Notes: generated by a model from the sequence alone, not told the origin. A DNA stretch of 64,000 nucleotides from Serinicoccus marinus DSM 15273 (GCF_008386315.1 NZ_CP043808.1:3286001-3350000); one strand, 5' to 3'; counted from the stretch's first letter, positions 1-7,038 are shown. Numbers and translations: made by a program.

Positions 1-89
1 ACGCCCTGATGGCTGCCGGCGAGGACCTCGTCACCGAGCTCGCGCGCCTGGGACCCGACGTGCGCTCCGCGCAGCGACTGCTGAGGTGA
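1..89 (+). CDS. 3' end of an unidentified gene
   Basis: The frame that starts at base 3 stays open from the window edge to the TGA at 87-89 and encodes about 28 residues, ending in AQRLLR. Its composition is that of a helical, actinobacterial C-terminus (alternating Ala, Leu and charged residues). The tail is too short to assign to a family. It runs towards the leftward XRE operon, and a hairpin lies between the two. Confidence 0.5.
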   Translation, partial: ALMAAGEDLVTELARLGPDVRSAQRLLR

Positions 90-106
90 TGCTTGTGCGG
101 GACGTG

Positions 107-142
107 GTGTCACATGCGTCGCCGGGACCACGGATGTGACAC
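107..142. terminator. Hairpin between convergent genes
   Basis: GTGTCACAT at 107-115 pairs perfectly with ATGTGACAC at 134-142 around an 18-base loop. It lies between the end of the rightward partial gene and the end of the leftward XRE gene. No T-run follows, so a shared terminator is likely but not certain. Confidence 0.45.
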
Positions 143-165
143 ACCGTCCTGCACACGGGTGCCGG

Positions 166-372
166 TCAGCGGTCGGCGAGCGCGAAGATCTCCTCCACCG
201 GGAGGTCCAGGAGCTGCGCGATCCGCAGGGCCAGCGGCAGGCTCGGGTCGAACTTCCCCGTCTCGATGGCGTTGACGGTCTGCCGGGACACCCCCAGCTC
301 CTCGGCCAGGGTCGCCTGGCTCCACCCGCGCTCGGTGCGCAGCGCGCGCAGGATGCTCGTGGTCTCAGCCAC
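166..372 (-). CDS. XRE-family helix-turn-helix regulator, 68 aa
   Basis: A very short single-domain DNA-binding protein. The helix-turn-helix is seen around residues 15-40 (LGVSRQTVNAIE), followed by a C-terminus ending in PVEEIFALADR. This is typical of the small YozG/YgzD-like regulators that sit beside a membrane protein of unknown role. The GTG start at 372 overlaps the end of the upstream membrane protein gene by 8 bases, so the two are translationally coupled. The protein probably represses its own operon through the paired palindromes at 774-819. The target and any inducer cannot be read from sequence. Confidence 0.9.
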   Translation of the reverse strand: MAETTSILRALRTERGWSQATLAEELGVSRQTVNAIETGKFDPSLPLALRIAQLLDLPVEEIFALADR

Positions 373-772
373 GCAGCCGGTCCAGCCGCACGGTGTAGCG
401 CACCCAGAAGGTCGCCAGCATGACCGTCAGGCACAGCAGCGCCCAGAGCCAGGGCAGTTGGCCCGGTGCCACCACCAGGGCGAGGAGAAGCAGGAGCACC
501 AGGATCAGCGAGACCTCGAAGGTGTCGCTGCGAGCGGCCATGGCTGCCTGGTGCTCGATGCTGTCCGGGGAGTCCTCCCGGCGCTCGCGTCTGCGACGGC
601 CCAGGGTGAGGTTGAGCGCGATGCCGAGGGGCCCGGCGACGAGCCAGATGCCGAGCAGCTGCACCCAGAACGCCGGATCGGTGACGAGGTAGAGCAGGGC
701 CATGCCCACGACGGCGCACAGGCCCACGACGGCGCACAGGCCCGCGACGATCCACAGCGCTCGGGTACTCAT
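365..772 (-). CDS. Small four-helix membrane protein co-transcribed with XRE regulator
   Basis: A protein of 135 residues with hydrophobic segments near 7-29, 35-55, 87-102 and 108-124, and an Arg-rich loop (RRRRERRE) between the second and third. It is probably an integral inner-membrane protein; I recognise no catalytic motif. An 18-base tandem duplication at about 708-743 encodes the doubled GLCAVV inside helix 1. The ATG at 772 lies about 7 bases past a good -10, so the mRNA looks leaderless. Pairing with a tiny XRE regulator resembles the widespread membrane-protein/XRE modules. The function is unknown. Confidence 0.75.
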   Translation of the reverse strand: MSTRALWIVAGLCAVVGLCAVVGMALLYLVTDPAFWVQLLGIWLVAGPLGIALNLTLGRRRRERREDSPDSIEHQAAMAARSDTFEVSLILVLLLLLALVVAPGQLPWLWALLCLTVMLATFWVRYTVRLDRLRG

Positions 773-773
773 G

Positions 774-819
774 TGTCAAGTGTGCTTGACAAGAACGAGA
801 GTGTCAAGCGTGCTTGACC
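774..819 (-). promoter_or_regulatory. Promoter with two identical palindromic operators for the membrane protein/XRE operon
   Basis: Two palindromes with the same arms are present: TGTCAAG-N4-CTTGACA at 774-791 and TGTCAAG-N4-CTTGACC at 802-819, 28 bases apart (just under three helical turns). Read leftward, TTGACA (807-802) and CACACT (784-779) are separated by 17 bases and place the transcription start near the ATG at 772. Both palindromes overlap the promoter, so repression by the XRE product is the simplest reading. Confidence 0.75.
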
Positions 820-892
820 TTGCCAGACCGGACAGCCCTGGTTCGCGCCATCCGGCGACCGGCCCCACTGGTCTCCGTCCGGGGAGGTGCAC

Positions 893-918
893 ACCAGGGG
901 TGTCCGGTCGCAGGGAGG
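893..918 (+). repeat. Copy of a short interspersed repeat (family GGGGTGTCCGGTCG)
   Basis: Bases 897-913 read GGGGTGTCCGGTCGCAG and match 30565-30581 exactly over 17 bases. Related copies lie at 15793-15850. Here the copy sits exactly where a LacI-family reading frame loses similarity to the family. Confidence 0.6.
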
Positions 919-919
919 G

Positions 920-1062
920 GCCACTCAGCGGGCCTCGACCGACCCGATGTTCCACGACCTCGCGCAGCGCGGGGTCCACGGTGCTCGCCCGGTTGACGAC
1001 CCGGGAGACGGTCGCGCGGGACACCCCGGCATACCGGGCGACCTGATCCAGTGTCGGTCGTC
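920..1062 (-). pseudogene. Remnant of a LacI-family regulator (DNA-binding domain only)
   Basis: The leftward frame encodes LDQVARYAGVSRATVSRVVN and then REVVEHRV, an unmistakable LacI-type helix-turn-helix and hinge. Similarity stops after about 45 residues, and the frame continues through the short repeat at 893-918 into unrelated sequence ending at 776. The frame has no credible start codon: it is continuous with the stop codon of the chelatase gene upstream. The sugar-binding domain (about 280 residues) is absent. This is the fossil of a sugar regulator whose body was replaced or deleted, probably at the repeat. Confidence 0.75.
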
Positions 1063-1127
1063 GCTCCGTCCCCGATCGGCGTGCAGCACTGACGGACCCG
1101 TCCTCGGGTCGGCGACTGGTCGCCGGG

Positions 1128-1137
1128 AGAGCGCTCT
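1128..1137. promoter_or_regulatory. LacI-type operator-like palindrome
   Basis: AGAGCGCTCT is a perfect palindrome centred on CG, the shape favoured by LacI-family proteins. It lies just upstream of the LacI remnant and overlaps the stop codon of the chelatase gene. It may be the leftover auto-regulatory site of the lost gene. Confidence 0.4.
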
Positions 1138-1846
1138 AGGAGCTCCTCGGACCCACGTCTGGGAGCCGCGCCTCGCGGTAGCGCCGGGCGACGAGGCGTG
1201 CCAACAGGTCGTGGGTGGCCAGCGGCTGGGTCCGGGAAACGCCGGCGGCGTCGGCGACCGCGTGCGCCTTGTCGAGGAAGAAACCCGGGGAGAGCAGGTG
1301 GGCGGCCACCGCGACCCGGGTATGCCCGTCCTTCCGCAGCCGGACCAGCTCCTCCTCGGGGCGGGGGCCGGGTCCGCTGAGGAAGGCAGTGCCGGCCGCG
1401 CAGCCGAGGTCCTCCGCGACCCGCTGGGCGACCGTCGCGACCTCGCCCCGCGCGTGGTCGTCGCTGCTCCCGGCGCCGAGGACGAGGACGGCGTCGGGCG
1501 ACTCCCCCGCGGGCAGCGTCTCGCGCACCCGGGCGGCCAGGGCCTGCACGACCTCGTCGGCGGTCCCGAGCGCCGGGGTCGCCGTCGCGCCCGGGACGTC
1601 GGCGAGCGCCGCGGGCACGTCGTGGTTGACGTGGTATCCCGAGGCGAGGAAGAAGGGGACGACGACGGGGTCCTCGAGGCCCACGAGGACCTCCGCGAGG
1701 GTCGGCCCGCAGACGTCGACGAAGCCGACGACGGGAGGGGCGGGCATACCCAGCACCTCGCCCGCTCGGGCGGCGCAGGCACGCACGACCGCCTGCCCCT
1801 CGGGGCTCGCGGTGCCGTGCGCGGCGACGACGAGCGGCCGGCTCAC
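1136..1846 (-). CDS. CbiX-family sirohydrochlorin chelatase
   Basis: A protein of 236 residues that begins with the family signature LVVAAHGT; the His is the metal-binding and catalytic residue. A second half-domain starts near VLVLGAGSSD. It is the two-domain CbiX type, which inserts Fe2+ (or Co2+) into sirohydrochlorin; next to a siroheme synthase gene the iron role is more likely. The GTG start at 1846 overlaps the stop of the upstream gene (GTGA), so the two are translated together. No nitrite or sulfite reductase gene is nearby to use the siroheme. Confidence 0.88.
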   Translation of the reverse strand: MSRPLVVAAHGTASPEGQAVVRACAARAGEVLGMPAPPVVGFVDVCGPTLAEVLVGLEDPVVVPFFLASGYHVNHDVPAALADVPGATATPALGTADEVVQALAARVRETLPAGESPDAVLVLGAGSSDDHARGEVATVAQRVAEDLGCAAGTAFLSGPGPRPEEELVRLRKDGHTRVAVAAHLLSPGFFLDKAHAVADAAGVSRTQPLATHDLLARLVARRYREARLPDVGPRSS

Positions 1847-3024
1847 GCGACCGCCCCGGCGCCCTCCGCCCGGGCCGGCCACCCGTGCGCCAGGGTGACG
1901 ACGTCGCCGACGACGACCACGGCAGGCGAGGCGACGCCGACGCGCTCGGCGCGGTCCGCGATGTCGGCGAGCGTGCCCAGGGTGACCCGCTGCTGCGGGG
2001 TCCAGCCGTTCTCGACGATGCCGACCGGGCAGCTCGCGGGACGCCCCGCCCCGACCAACCGGGCGGCGATCTCGCGCAGCCCGGCGACGCCCATGAGCAC
2101 GACGAGCGTGTGGTCGCCGCCGGTCGGGAGACCGGGCAGCTCCTCGTGGCCGGTCACGACGGTGAAGCCGCGGGCCAGGCCGCGGTGCGTGACGGGGATG
2201 CCCGCCGCGGCCGGCACCGAGACCGCGCTGGTGATGCCGGGCACGACCTCCACGGAGAGCCCCATGGCCTCGCAAGCCGCACGCTCCTCGCCGCCGCGGC
2301 CCAGCACGTAGGGGTCCCCGCCCTTGAGGCGCACCACGCCCCGGCCCCGGAGCGCCTCCTCGACGAGGATCCGGTTGATCTCGTGCTGCGGCACCGGGTG
2401 GTGGTGCGGCGACTTGCCCACGTCGACGACGCGCGTGCTCTCCGGGAGGCGGGCGAGGAGGGCGCGGGGCACGAGCCGGTCGGTGACGACGACATCGGCG
2501 GCGGCCAGGAGCGTCGCGGCGCGGCGGGTGAGCAGCTGCTCGTCCCCGGGGCCGGCGCCGACGAGCGCGACCCAGCCGCCGTGCGGGCGGCGGCCCCGCA
2601 GGTTGACGACGCCGCTGGTCAGATGCTCCTCGAGCCCGGTGCGCACGGAGGCGGCGCGTGCCGGGTCGCCGCCGGCGTGGACCGCGATGCGCACCTCCCC
2701 GGTGGGGGTCGGCACGACGGCCCGGGCCGGGACCTGGGCGCTGCCGGCCGCGGCGTCACCGGCGTTGACGCAGAACGTCTGCGCCGCCTCCGCGTCCGCC
2801 GCGACGCGCCGGTCGGTGTCGGGGTCGCCGGTCGCGGTGTGCACGAGGAAGGCGCCGGCGAGGTCAGGGGCACCGGCATACCGGCGCGGGGTCCAGGTGA
2901 TCTCCCCGCGCTCCGCCCACGCCGAGAGCTCGGGCGCCACCTGCGGCGCGACGACCTCGACCACGGCGCCCTCGGCGAGCAGGTCGCGCACGCGGCGCAC
3001 GGTCACGGCTCCCCCGCCGATCAC
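1843..3024 (-). CDS. cysG: Siroheme synthase: precorrin-2 dehydrogenase plus uroporphyrinogen-III methyltransferase
   Basis: A fused protein of 393 residues. The N-terminal NAD-binding part (GGGAVTVRRV) is the precorrin-2 dehydrogenase domain. From about residue 150 the C-terminal SUMT domain shows VGAGPGD, VVRLKGGDPYVLGRGGEE and PVTHRG, the standard SAM methyltransferase motifs. With the CbiX gene it would make siroheme from uroporphyrinogen III. The first visible start, GTG at 3024, cuts the Rossmann fold. Residues typical of the true N-terminus (PFLLGLSLGGRRVVV) lie upstream in the same frame but without a start; an ATG in a neighbouring frame near 3074 suggests a one-base frameshift. Otherwise intact. 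Confidence 0.88.
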   Translation of the reverse strand: MIGGGAVTVRRVRDLLAEGAVVEVVAPQVAPELSAWAERGEITWTPRRYAGAPDLAGAFLVHTATGDPDTDRRVAADAEAAQTFCVNAGDAAAGSAQVPARAVVPTPTGEVRIAVHAGGDPARAASVRTGLEEHLTSGVVNLRGRRPHGGWVALVGAGPGDEQLLTRRAATLLAAADVVVTDRLVPRALLARLPESTRVVDVGKSPHHHPVPQHEINRILVEEALRGRGVVRLKGGDPYVLGRGGEERAACEAMGLSVEVVPGITSAVSVPAAAGIPVTHRGLARGFTVVTGHEELPGLPTGGDHTLVVLMGVAGLREIAARLVGAGRPASCPVGIVENGWTPQQRVTLGTLADIADRAERVGVASPAVVVVGDVVTLAHGWPARAEGAGAVA

Positions 3025-3090
3025 GACGACCCGGCGCCCGCCCAGCGACAGGCCGAGCAGGAAGGGACGGGCGACATAGGACCATCATGC

Positions 3091-3107
3091 ACCGTTACCG
3101 AAACGGT
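3091..3107 (-). promoter_or_regulatory. Inverted repeat upstream of the siroheme genes
   Basis: ACCGTT-N5-AACGGT is a perfect 6-base inverted repeat within 20 bases of the likely N-terminus of the siroheme gene. Read leftward, TTGGTG followed 18 bases later by CATGAT could be the promoter and would overlap it. It may be an operator; the regulator is unknown. Confidence 0.4.
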
Positions 3108-3187
3108 CACCAAGTCTTGGGTATGCCTGTGGCCGCGCCGTCGGGCGGCGCCTGCCACCCCTCGGCCCGGCGCCCCGGTCGGCAACC

Positions 3188-4003
3188 CTAGCGCGGGACC
3201 CGGGCGAACTGGCGGGATTGCGCGACGAGGCGACCGGCGGAGTCCCACACCTCGCAGTCCTCCTCGAACATCCCGCCCGCCATGGTGCGGGTCGCGTGCC
3301 GCACCCGCAGCCAGCCGGGTGCCGGCACCGCGCGGACGTGCGCGGTGAGCTCCATGCTCGGCGCCCACCCCGTCCGGCCGAGGTCGAAGGTCACCGGGGG
3401 CAGCGCGTCGACGACGGTGAGCAGCGAGACCGGGTCCGGCTCGCGCCCCTCCTTCAGGCGGAACCACGCCTGCAGCGCGCCGCGACCACTCGGCTCACCC
3501 ACCGCCCAGCCGGCGTAGGCCGGGTCGAAGAGCATCTCGAACCGGTCCATGAGCGGCGCGAACCGGCGCAGCTCCTCGGGTGCCATCGTGTTCGGCACGC
3601 ACTCCTCGGGCGGGGGCAGGACGAGCTCGTCGGCGGTCGTAGCGACCTCGTCGGTGAGCCGGCAGAGGTCGCCGTAGGTCGCCAGCGCGGTGATCCGCAC
3701 CTCCTCGCCCTGGACCAGGTCGGCCGCGACGGTGGTGGTGCTCCGGCCCTCGCGCACGGTGCGGGTCTGCACGGTCGCCGGACCGGCGACCGAGGCCGAG
3801 AGGTAGTACGCCGACATCGAGATCGGGTCCGGCTTCGTCGGGTTGGCTGACCGCAGGGCGTTGCCGATGACGGCCAGCAGATAGCCACCGTTGAGGCCGC
3901 CACCGACGGCCCACCCGTCGGTGAGGTCGGCGGCATACCCCCTGGGCCACCTCCGAGTCCTTCCAGCGCCCCGGCAACCGCTCCGTCCCGGCGACGCGCC
4001 CAT
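3188..4003 (-). CDS. Acyl-CoA thioesterase (double hotdog), probable N-terminal frameshift
   Basis: The core ADLTDGWAVGGGLNGGYLLA and a C-terminus with AMPGW-like and ARVPR segments fit the TesB-like thioesterase superfamily, about 260 residues, which hydrolyses acyl-CoA. The residues before the core are implausible (many Arg). One frame over, the bases encode WKDSEVAQG, which joins smoothly to YAADLTDGW if one G is removed from the five-G run (plus-strand C-run 3938-3942). The real gene may therefore start further upstream, within the 30-base palindrome at 4011-4040. Substrate unknown. Confidence 0.75.
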   Translation of the reverse strand: MGASPGRSGCRGAGRTRRWPRGYAADLTDGWAVGGGLNGGYLLAVIGNALRSANPTKPDPISMSAYYLSASVAGPATVQTRTVREGRSTTTVAADLVQGEEVRITALATYGDLCRLTDEVATTADELVLPPPEECVPNTMAPEELRRFAPLMDRFEMLFDPAYAGWAVGEPSGRGALQAWFRLKEGREPDPVSLLTVVDALPPVTFDLGRTGWAPSMELTAHVRAVPAPGWLRVRHATRTMAGGMFEEDCEVWDSAGRLVAQSRQFARVPR

Positions 4004-4010
4004 CGCCGAC

Positions 4011-4040
4011 GGCTCCAGCGTTCACGTGAACGCTGGAGCC
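4011..4040. terminator. Perfect 30-base palindrome
   Basis: The sequence reads the same on both strands over 30 bases, with arms GGCTCCAGCGTTCAC. It begins 35 bases past the stop of the leftward thioesterase gene at 4075, so a hairpin terminator is the plain explanation. It lacks a T-run, and it may also contain the GTG start (4025) of the next gene, so a regulatory role or a cruciform is also possible. Confidence 0.5.
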
Positions 4041-4074
4041 GATCCGGACGGGCGTTTCGGCGGGACGAAACCCG

Positions 4075-4593
4075 CTACCCCTGCGCCGGCTCCGGGTCGA
4101 TCGCACGCGAACTCACGATGGCGTCGCGGCGCGCAAGGCGGTGCGAACGCCGGATCTCCGCCTCCCGGAACCGCCGCCGCTCCTCCTCGGTCTGCGGCAG
4201 CAGCGGGGGGACCTGGCGCGAGCTGCCCTCCTCGTCGACCGCGACGAAGACGAGGTAGGCGCTCGCGACGTGGATCGGCGGGTCGGTGCGGTCCCACCGG
4301 TCGGCCATGAGCCGCACCCCGGCCTCCATCGAGCTCGTCCCCGCCCAGTTGACCTGGGAGTGCAGGTGCAGCACGTCGCCGACCTGGACCGGGGTGACGA
4401 AGACCATCTCGTCGATGGCCACGGTGACGGTCGGGCCACCGCTGTGACGTGCGGTGACGACGCCGGCGAGCGAGTCGGCCAGGCGCATGAGGACACCGCC
4501 GTGCACCGTCCCGAGGAGGTTGGTGTCGGTGGCACCCATGATCTGCGACAGGGTGAGCCGCGACTCCTCCGGCGCCTTGCCGGCAGGCGTCAC
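4075..4593 (-). CDS. Hotdog-fold acyl-CoA thioesterase
   Basis: A protein of 172 residues with the hotdog hallmark TNLLGTVHGGVLMRLAD and a second stretch VFVTPVQVGDVLHLHSQV, as in the YciA/BFIT cytosolic long-chain acyl-CoA hydrolases. It releases free acids from acyl-CoA. The GTG start at 4593 overlaps the stop of the upstream methyltransferase gene in a GTGA junction. It is therefore in the same transcript and downstream of the cobalamin riboswitch, an odd partner for a methionine gene. The 30-base palindrome after its stop probably ends the operon. Confidence 0.88.
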   Translation of the reverse strand: MTPAGKAPEESRLTLSQIMGATDTNLLGTVHGGVLMRLADSLAGVVTARHSGGPTVTVAIDEMVFVTPVQVGDVLHLHSQVNWAGTSSMEAGVRLMADRWDRTDPPIHVASAYLVFVAVDEEGSSRQVPPLLPQTEEERRRFREAEIRRSHRLARRDAIVSSRAIDPEPAQG

Positions 4594-5675
4594 GCGGTCC
4601 CGCCGAGCGCCTTGATGTGCTCCGGCAGCCGGACGTTGTCGCCATACATGAAGTGGTTCTGCATGTTCTCCGAGAAGCGGCTGGCCTCGGTGGTCAGGCC
4701 GACCGCCTCGGCGACCTGGCGCAGGAGCATGGGGGAGGCGCCGCAGCACACGCCGAGGTAGTTGATGCCGAGCGCGTAGGCCTCGGCGGCGAAGGCCCCG
4801 ACCTCGTAGCGGTTGCAGGACAGCGGGTCCAGGGCGGTCGGGAAGGTGCGGCCGTGCGGCGAGGGCACCATCACGCCGTTGTCGTCGGTGAGGTTGAAGA
4901 AGGTGGGCTCGGCGTCGGTGGTCCGGTAGGGGACCGGCAGCGCAGCGACGTGGCAGCTCACGGCCTCCCGGATCTGCCGCAGCCACGGCAACATCGTGGC
5001 CGGGCCGCGGAAGCAATTCATGCCCACGACGTCGGCGCCGCCCTGCTCCAGCCGCTGGCACACCTCGACGATCCCGACGTCGTCGCGCATCTGCTCGCCG
5101 GCCATCGGCGCGACGGTGAGGACCACGGGGAGCCCGCTGGCCTTCGCGATCTCCAGCGCGGCCTGCGCCTCGCCCGCGTAGTAGAAGGTCTCGCCGACGA
5201 TGAGGTCGGCGCCCTCCTCGACGGCCCACCCGACCATCTCCTCGAACATCGAGCGCACCTCGCGCTGGGCGTCGGGGTCGCTCGGGTCCCACAGGTTGCT
5301 GTTGGAGATGTTGCCGGCCACGAGGTTGCCGGGCAACTCGTCGGCCACGGACCGGGCGATCTGCAGGGCGGCCCGGTTGAGCGGCTCGAGCAGCTCCTCC
5401 TTGCCGATGACCCGCATCTTCTCGCGGTGGCCGTTGTAGGTGAACGCCTCGACGATGTCGCTGCCGGCGCGCTGGAAGTCACGGTGCAGCGCCCGCAGCG
5501 CGTCGGGGAACTCCAGGGCCACCTCGGGGACGAACTCCCCAGCGGTGAGGTAGCCGCGCCGCTCGAGCTCGAAGAGGAAGCCCTCGGCGCAGATCACCGG
5601 GCCCTCGTCGAGGCGCTCGACCAGGCCGGGTGCAGGAGTGGTGGTGGGGTCGTTGGGGGTATGCGTGTCGGTCAT
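4590..5675 (-). CDS. Homocysteine S-methyltransferase, betaine-homocysteine type
   Basis: A protein of 361 residues of the cobalamin-independent homocysteine methyltransferase family. It makes methionine by moving a methyl group from betaine or a similar donor. The zinc ligands are visible in GMNCFRG (about residue 205) and in the paired cysteines GVCCGASP (about residue 305). The substrate-loop sequence GETFYYAGE and the length favour the betaine enzyme (BHMT) over S-methylmethionine enzymes. The upstream region carries a cobalamin riboswitch, so expression should fall when B12 is plentiful and a B12-dependent methionine synthase can work. A BCCT transporter and betaine-oxidation genes elsewhere in the window support a betaine link. 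Confidence 0.85.
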   Translation of the reverse strand: MTDTHTPNDPTTTPAPGLVERLDEGPVICAEGFLFELERRGYLTAGEFVPEVALEFPDALRALHRDFQRAGSDIVEAFTYNGHREKMRVIGKEELLEPLNRAALQIARSVADELPGNLVAGNISNSNLWDPSDPDAQREVRSMFEEMVGWAVEEGADLIVGETFYYAGEAQAALEIAKASGLPVVLTVAPMAGEQMRDDVGIVEVCQRLEQGGADVVGMNCFRGPATMLPWLRQIREAVSCHVAALPVPYRTTDAEPTFFNLTDDNGVMVPSPHGRTFPTALDPLSCNRYEVGAFAAEAYALGINYLGVCCGASPMLLRQVAEAVGLTTEASRFSENMQNHFMYGDNVRLPEHIKALGGTA

Positions 5676-5724
5676 CCGTGCTCATCCCTCGCGAGCTCGT
5701 CGGGCACCGGGCCCGGGCAGGCCC

Positions 5725-5880
5725 TGCGGTCACGGCAGGTCTTCGGACTCGCGGGCTCGCCTCGTGCAAGGCACCTACCGGCGTCGCTTCCCAGGCACAT
5801 CCGCCCAGTGCTTCGTGACGCGCTCGTTCCCACATACCGCTGCGGGGCAGTCCAGGACTCGCACCTGGTTCCCTCTTGCG
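5725..5880 (-). promoter_or_regulatory. Cobalamin (B12) riboswitch
   Basis: Read leftward, the region holds the ordered conserved blocks of the cobalamin riboswitch: GGGAACCAGGTGCGAGTCC, GACTGCCCCGCAGCGGTATG, a middle block with GAAGCACTGGG and GGGAAGCGACGCCGG, and the closing GAGTCCGAAGACCTGCCG. The last block pairs with the early CAGG region in the known fold. It sits in the leader of the homocysteine methyltransferase gene, a classic place for repression of B12-independent methionine synthesis. Confidence 0.92.
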
Positions 5881-5940
5881 ACGACCCTCCGGAGGGCGTC
5901 GAACCGCGACGCGACGATGCTACTCCAGCGCCTGTCGTCG

Positions 5941-6105
5941 TCAGGTGCCGCCAGGGCCCTCGGTCCGGGCGTCGAGGACACCTGCCACCCCAGCCGCAAG
6001 GACCTGCTCGTCCGCCGTCATGAACGTCGCCCCCAGGGACTGGGCCTGGGCCAGCAGCAGGGCGGTCGAAGGGGTCACGGTGCCGGAGCGGGCTCGATCG
6101 GACCC
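5941..6105 (-). pseudogene. Fragment of a VapC-type PIN-domain toxin (C-terminal part)
   Basis: The leftward sequence encodes HRDPFDR and, one frame over, LLLAQAQSLGATFMTADEQ followed by VLDARTEGPGGT and a stop. DPFDR-LLLAQA and TADE are the C-terminal signature of VapC ribonucleases. The first two thirds, including the earlier acidic residues, are missing, and a one-base shift separates the two motifs. The fragment is fused directly to the truncated winged-helix gene upstream. No VapB antitoxin is visible. Confidence 0.7.
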
Positions 6106-6418
6106 CCAGGACCCACCGCTCCATCTCGGCGCGGTAGAGCGCGACGTCCTCGCCCGGCCGGACGAAGCCGAGGATCTCCACCAGGGTCCGTTCGGCCAGT
6201 AGCCGGTCCAGCTCGCCCGGGTCGTAGGCGCTCCCGAGCCGGCTCCACAGCACAAGGTGCTGGGCCGGGGCGACCGCCTTGACCGGGTCGATCTGCAGCA
6301 GGGTGAGCTCGCGCACGGTCTCCACGACGTCGCCGGGCCGCTGCGCCGTCAGCAGCTGGGCGCGGACGGCCACCGGCCGGGCGTCGCGCTTCAAGAGGTG
6401 GTGCACCACGGTCACCAC
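6106..6418 (-). pseudogene. Truncated winged-helix DNA-binding (AlkZ/YcaQ-like) protein
   Basis: About 105 residues survive: VRAQLLT, then ELTLLQIDPVKAVAPAQHLV and the following SRLG..YDPGELDRLLAER, the N-terminal pattern of the HTH_42 (YcaQ/AlkZ-like DNA glycosylase) family. Normal members are 350-400 residues. The frame then runs into VapC sequence, so the C-terminal glycosylase-like domains are gone. The ATG at 6418 is a plausible original start. It is almost certainly not functional. Confidence 0.65.
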
Positions 6419-6480
6419 GTCCCCCGCGGTGCCCGGGCGACCGCGGGCGAGGCACCGGGGAGACGTGCCAGGATCGAGCC

Positions 6481-7038
6481 ATGCACCTTCTCGAGCACGA
6501 CGTCTGGGTGATGGACCAGGTCACCGGTTTCCTCGGCAACGACTTCGTCATCCACGCCGCGGACGGTCAGGAGATCGGACGGATCCGCACCGGCGGGAGC
6601 GCGCTCGGGCGGATGCTCATGGGCAGCCGCGAGCTGACCGTGATCGACCGTGACGAGACCCCGCTGCTGCGGCTGCAGGACAGCATGACCCTCGGGCGCG
6701 AGCGCATGGTGATGACCGACGGCACCGGTGGGCCGCTGGCGCAGCTGGTCAAGCGGTTCTCGCTGTTCAAGACCCGGTTCACGGTGGACTTCGACGGGCA
6801 GCCGCTCGACCTGACCGGCAGCGTCTGGGGCTTCGACTTCACCATGTCCGGCCCGCGCGGCCAGATGGCGACGGTCGCCCGCAGCTGGTCCGGCGTCACC
6901 CGGGCGCTGCTCGGCCGCAGCAGGTATGTCGTGCACCTCACGCCCGAGCTGGCGGCCAGGGAGCGCCTCGTCGTGCTGGGCACGGTCATCGCCCTTGACC
7001 TGGTCCGGGCCAAGCAGCACCGCTCCTCCGCCGGGTAG
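6481..7038 (+). CDS. LURP-one/scramblase-related protein
   Basis: A protein of 185 residues beginning MHLLEHDVWVMDQ. The beta-rich pattern (DFVIHAADGQEIGRI, MTDGTGGPLAQLVKRF, FTVDFDGQPLDLTGSVWG) fits the LURP-one-related/YxjI family, which folds like the phospholipid scramblase and tubby domains. The biochemical role of bacterial members is not established; membrane association is possible. It is transcribed alone, away from the degraded AlkZ-like gene. The start is fixed by the lack of any upstream candidate in frame near the pseudogene boundary. Confidence 0.8.
   Translation: MHLLEHDVWVMDQVTGFLGNDFVIHAADGQEIGRIRTGGSALGRMLMGSRELTVIDRDETPLLRLQDSMTLGRERMVMTDGTGGPLAQLVKRFSLFKTRFTVDFDGQPLDLTGSVWGFDFTMSGPRGQMATVARSWSGVTRALLGRSRYVVHLTPELAARERLVVLGTVIALDLVRAKQHRSSAG

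Noticed and set aside
887..2311. Long rightward reading frame over the siroheme genes
   Set aside because: It is the antisense shadow of the chelatase and siroheme synthase genes, rich in Arg/Pro/Gly, with no motif.
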